Assembly: GCA_021160885.1 (NCBI GenBank)
Contig: JAGHBR010000256.1
Coordinates: 1-9,933, forward strand
DNA from: Caldisericaceae bacterium
GTDB lineage: Bacteria > Calditrichota > Calditrichia > Calditrichales > Calditrichaceae
Reading direction: 5' to 3'
Length of the DNA stretch: 9,933 bases
Below are positions 7,527 through 9,933 of this stretch, one piece after another. A program made the position numbers and the translations under genes. The notes under the pieces are model-generated. The model ran no database searches and was not told where the DNA came from. It saw only the letters and a program-made list of their open reading frames with translations. Numbering within the stretch: the stretch's first letter is position 1; each line of letters starts with the position of its first letter.

Positions 7527-7874
7527 TCAGTCTGTCACCTGTTTTACTAATTCTGCAAATCCCTGAGGATCATGTACAGCCAGATCAGCCAGTACTTTTC
7601 GATCTAATTCGATATTGGCTTTTTTAAGGCCATGCATGAAGACTGAATATGAAACTCCGTTTAAACGGCAGGCAGCATTAATACGCGTAATCCAGAGCTG
7701 GCGAAAAGTGCGTTTTTTGGCTCTGCGATCGCGATAGGCATACTGCCAGCTTTTTTCCACCTGATCTTTAGCTGTTTTGTAAAGGCGGCTCTTACCTAAA
7801 CGGTAGCCTTTGGCTGCCTTTAAAATTTTTTTTCTGCGTTCACGAGCAGCTACGTTATTTTTTGCGCGTGGCAT
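7527..7874 (-). CDS. rplT: 50S ribosomal protein L20 (bL20)
   Basis: A 115-residue, strongly basic protein of normal bL20 length. It starts MPRAKNNVAARERRKKILKA, has the long basic N-terminal helix (about 1-60) that threads into 23S rRNA, and a globular C-terminal domain with LWITRINAACRLNGVSYS (about 60-77). bL20 is needed early in 50S assembly, and in E. coli and Bacillus it also represses its own operon by binding mRNA. I see no obvious copy of the known L20 leader here, but a pseudoknot cannot be ruled out by eye. An AGGAGA sits about 6 nt before the ATG. The gene follows rpmI after 32 nt that include an 11-base A run. Confidence 0.98.
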   Translation of the reverse strand: MPRAKNNVAARERRKKILKAAKGYRLGKSRLYKTAKDQVEKSWQYAYRDRRAKKRTFRQLWITRINAACRLNGVSYSVFMHGLKKANIELDRKVLADLAVHDPQGFAELVKQVTD

Positions 7875-7906
7875 TTCTATCTCCTACTTTTCTTTTTTTT
7901 TTTGCA

Positions 7907-8101
7907 CTAAGCCAGAATCATTCTCTTAACACGTTTGGCATCGGCATCGGTAATCAACGCTTCTTTACGCAAATTACGTTTACGTTTTGCGCTCTTTTTT
8001 GATAAGATATGACTGTGATACGCATGATGCCTTTTAATCTTACCACTGGCGGTTACCCGAAATCTTTTTGCAGCTCCGCGATTTGATTTTATTTTAGGCA
8101 T
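7907..8101 (-). CDS. rpmI: 50S ribosomal protein L35 (bL35)
   Basis: A 64-residue, very basic protein of the usual bL35 length. It opens MPKIKSNRGAAKRFRVTASG and contains the conserved KIKRHHAYHSHILSKKS region (about 21-37) followed by a basic helical tail. It is a small component of the 50S subunit that packs against 23S rRNA. The gene lies 14 nt after the infC stop with an AAGGGG ribosome binding site, and before rplT, the standard infC-rpmI-rplT order in bacteria. Confidence 0.98.
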   Translation of the reverse strand: MPKIKSNRGAAKRFRVTASGKIKRHHAYHSHILSKKSAKRKRNLRKEALITDADAKRVKRMILA

Positions 8102-8115
8102 TTTTTATCCCCTTT

Positions 8116-8631
8116 CTACTTTAATGTCATTACCATGGACATATTACGGCCTTCGAAGTGTTTTTTCCCTTCAACTTTTGCGATATCGCTGAGTTCGTTT
8201 TCAATTTTTTCCAGTAATTGTTCTCCAAATTCCTTATGAGCCAGTTCGCGTCCGCGAAAATGAACCGTAAATTTCACTTTATTTTTGTTCATCAAAAATT
8301 CGCGTGCATGTTTCAATTTATATTGCAAATCATGATCTTCCGTTTTTGGCCGCATGCGAATTTCTTTTACAACAACCGTATGTTGTTTCTTTTTACTTAA
8401 TTTTTCTTTCTTACTCTGTTCATAAACAAATTTACCATAATCCAAAATTTTACAAACCGGCGGATTGGCATTTGGCGCAATTTCCACCAAATCTAATCCT
8501 TTTTCCTGAGCTATATCTAAAGCCCTGTCCAGCGGAACGATACCTACCTGTTTTCCTTCTTCATCAATCAGCCGGACTTCTTTAGCCGTAATGGCTTCGT
8601 TAACGCGATTTTTTTGTGACGAATGAGCGAT
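8116..8631 (-). CDS. infC: Translation initiation factor IF-3, starting at an ATC codon
   Basis: The frame gives 171 residues if it starts at ATC 8631-8629, the normal IF-3 length. The N-terminal domain (about 9-78) includes RVNEAI (9-14), EVRLIDEEG (18-26) and DLVEIAPNANPPVCKILDYG (47-66). A Lys-rich linker helix and the C-terminal domain with FTVHFRGRELAHKEFG follow. IF-3 binds the 30S subunit, prevents early joining of 50S and proofreads the initiator tRNA and start codon. No ATG, GTG or TTG lies in frame between the thrS stop and residue 48; the first usable one (TTG at 8490) would cut off the conserved N-terminal half. GAGGAGG stands 9 nt before the ATC. Rare infC starts are known (AUU in E. 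coli, AUC in Myxococcus) and allow IF-3 to repress itself. The gene lies 23 nt after thrS. Confidence 0.95.
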   Translation of the reverse strand: MAHSSQKNRVNEAITAKEVRLIDEEGKQVGIVPLDRALDIAQEKGLDLVEIAPNANPPVCKILDYGKFVYEQSKKEKLSKKKQHTVVVKEIRMRPKTEDHDLQYKLKHAREFLMNKNKVKFTVHFRGRELAHKEFGEQLLEKIENELSDIAKVEGKKHFEGRNMSMVMTLK

Positions 8632-8640
8632 GGGCTCTCC

Positions 8641-8647
8641 CCTCCTC
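8641..8647 (-). promoter_or_regulatory. Ribosome binding site that sets the ATC start of infC
   Basis: GAGGAGG on the minus strand, 9 nt upstream of ATC 8631 and directly after the thrS stop. It is a near-perfect anti-16S match and the only strong site near the N-terminus of the conserved IF-3 frame. A strong site beside a poor start codon fits the infC autoregulation known from other bacteria. Confidence 0.8.
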
Positions 8648-8654
8648 GTTTTTT

Positions 8655-9933
8655 CTACTGATTTAATTCTTGTAATACTCTATCTTCAAAATCCTGATAA
8701 CTCATGGCGCCTAAATCACCTTCACCTTTGTGACGCACCGAGAGTTGATTTTGTTCTACTTCTTTATCTCCTAAAATCAACATGTACGGGATTTTCTGAA
8801 CTTCTGCTTCCCGAATTTTAAAGCCGACCTTTTCATTGCGTTTATCAACTTCCACGCGGATACCTTTACTTCTCAATTGCGCGGCAATCTGATACGCATA
8901 TTTAAAATGACGATCGGCAATGGGTAAAACGGCTACCTGTACCGGAGCCAACCACAACGGGAAAAAGCCTGCGTAATGTTCAATTAAAATCCCGAAAAAC
9001 CGTTCCAACGAACCCAGCAAGGCGCGGTGAATGGTGATCGGCCGGTAAGATTGGCCATCCGAATCCACAAACGTAAGATCAAAACGCTCGGGCAAATTAA
9101 AATCGACCTGAATTGTAGAACACTGCCAGCGTCTGCCCAGCACATCTTTAATCTTAATATCGATTTTGGGACCATAAAAGACGCCTTCTCCGGGATCAAT
9201 TTCGTAATCAATCTGTTTGGCTTCAAGCGCGTTTTTTAATGCTTCGGTGGCATGATCCCAGCTTTCCACATCGCCGACAAATTTTTCAGGTCGAGTAGAA
9301 AGATAAACTTCATATTCGGTAAAACCAAATTTACTTAACACCTTGGAATTCAAATCCAGCACACGGATAATTTCTTCCTGCAACTGATCAGGATGACAGT
9401 AAATATGGGCATCATCCTGGGTAAAGCCACGAACGCGCATTAAGCCGTGCAAAACGCCGGAGCGCTCATAACGATAAACCGTTCCCAGCTCTGCAAACCG
9501 TAAGGGCAAATCGCGGTAGCTGCGAATTTTGGATTTGTAAATCATCATGTGGAACGGGCAATTCATCGGCTTAAGCTGATATTCCACATCATCCACCACC
9601 ATCGGGCTGTACATGTTTTCGCGATAAAAATTGGTGTGTCCACTGATTTCCCACAAATGCTCTTTGGCAATATGTGGAGTTGAAACCAGTTGATAACCGT
9701 TTTGCAACAGTTCTTCCTTTAAATAGGTTTCAATAATATGCCTGATTAAGGCTCCTTTGGGATGCCATAAAATCAGGCCGCTACCAATTTCATCCTGAAT
9801 GGAGAACAAATCCAATTCGCGCCCCAATTTTCGGTGGTCGCGTTTTTTGGCTTCTTCAATGCGCCTTAGATGCGCCTTCAGCATTTTTTTGTCAGGATAA
9901 TTGGTAGCGTAAATACGCTGCAGCATTTTATTG
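8655..9933 (-). CDS. thrS: Threonine--tRNA ligase, N-terminal part beyond the window
   Basis: The frame is open to the right edge and ends at TAG 8657-8655, giving 425 codons of a protein that is usually about 640 residues. The N-terminal TGS and most of the editing domain lie outside. The first Met in the window (9926) is internal, in the conserved MLQRIY stretch, not a start. Counting from that Met, the class II core shows the zinc ligands C123 (MNCPFH), H174 (QDDAHIYC) and H300 (TIHRALLG), motif 2 at about 145-168 with VYRYERSG, and motif 3 with ALLGSLERFFGILIEHY (302-318). The anticodon-binding domain starts at about 325 (LAPVQVAVLPI) and runs to the end. The enzyme charges tRNA-Thr and by family edits Ser. 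It is followed by infC, as in many bacteria. Confidence 0.97.
   Translation of the reverse strand, partial: NKMLQRIYATNYPDKKMLKAHLRRIEEAKKRDHRKLGRELDLFSIQDEIGSGLILWHPKGALIRHIIETYLKEELLQNGYQLVSTPHIAKEHLWEISGHTNFYRENMYSPMVVDDVEYQLKPMNCPFHMMIYKSKIRSYRDLPLRFAELGTVYRYERSGVLHGLMRVRGFTQDDAHIYCHPDQLQEEIIRVLDLNSKVLSKFGFTEYEVYLSTRPEKFVGDVESWDHATEALKNALEAKQIDYEIDPGEGVFYGPKIDIKIKDVLGRRWQCSTIQVDFNLPERFDLTFVDSDGQSYRPITIHRALLGSLERFFGILIEHYAGFFPLWLAPVQVAVLPIADRHFKYAYQIAAQLRSKGIRVEVDKRNEKVGFKIREAEVQKIPYMLILGDKEVEQNQLSVRHKGEGDLGAMSYQDFEDRVLQELNQ

Noticed and set aside
8116..8490. IF-3 as a 124-residue protein starting at TTG 8490
   Set aside because: This would remove conserved N-terminal residues (RVNEAI and EVRLIDEEG) that are present in frame upstream; the ATC start at 8631 restores the normal length.
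9927..9933. thrS start at the Met at 9926
   Set aside because: The frame stays open to the edge and this Met lies in the conserved MLQRIY region in the middle of ThrRS, so the true start is outside the window.

Overview
The window looks like a chromosomal segment of a free-living bacterium with moderate G+C. Every gene I can support lies on the minus strand, so transcription runs from high to low coordinates. The gene set (ThrRS, IF-3, bL35, bL20, PheRS alpha and beta, a small coiled-coil protein, ZapA, a 6S-like RNA, RNase Y) suggests the FCB side of the bacterial tree, possibly a Calditrichota/Caldithrix-like organism. That placement rests on gene order and protein flavour, not on a search, and is tentative.

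Layout in order of transcription: (1) 9933-8655, thrS, missing its N-terminal part beyond the right edge; (2) 8631-8116, infC, whose full-length reading starts at an ATC codon behind a strong Shine-Dalgarno sequence; (3) 8101-7907 rpmI and 7874-7527 rplT; (4) a terminator- or attenuator-like hairpin at 7496-7465; (5) 7440-6433 pheS and 6422-4041 pheT; (6) 4037-3765, a coiled-coil protein resembling ZapB, and 3725-3438 zapA; (7) 3415-3227, a rod-shaped structured RNA that I call 6S RNA; (8) 3185-1632 rny; (9) a 131-nt AT-rich gap; (10) 1498-1, the first 499 codons of a type IIG-like restriction-modification enzyme that runs off the left edge.

The first part is the classical translation cluster: two aminoacyl-tRNA synthetases, initiation factor 3 and two 50S ribosomal proteins, with short gaps and likely co-transcription. 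It continues into cell-division genes (Z-ring associated proteins), a global regulator of RNA polymerase (6S RNA) and the membrane-anchored endonuclease that starts mRNA decay. The last gene is an accessory defence enzyme with no obvious link to the housekeeping genes.

No mobile element, CRISPR array, tRNA or rRNA gene was seen. The points most worth checking are the AUC start of infC, the 6S RNA between zapA and rny, the hairpin before pheS, and the single-chain restriction-modification enzyme.
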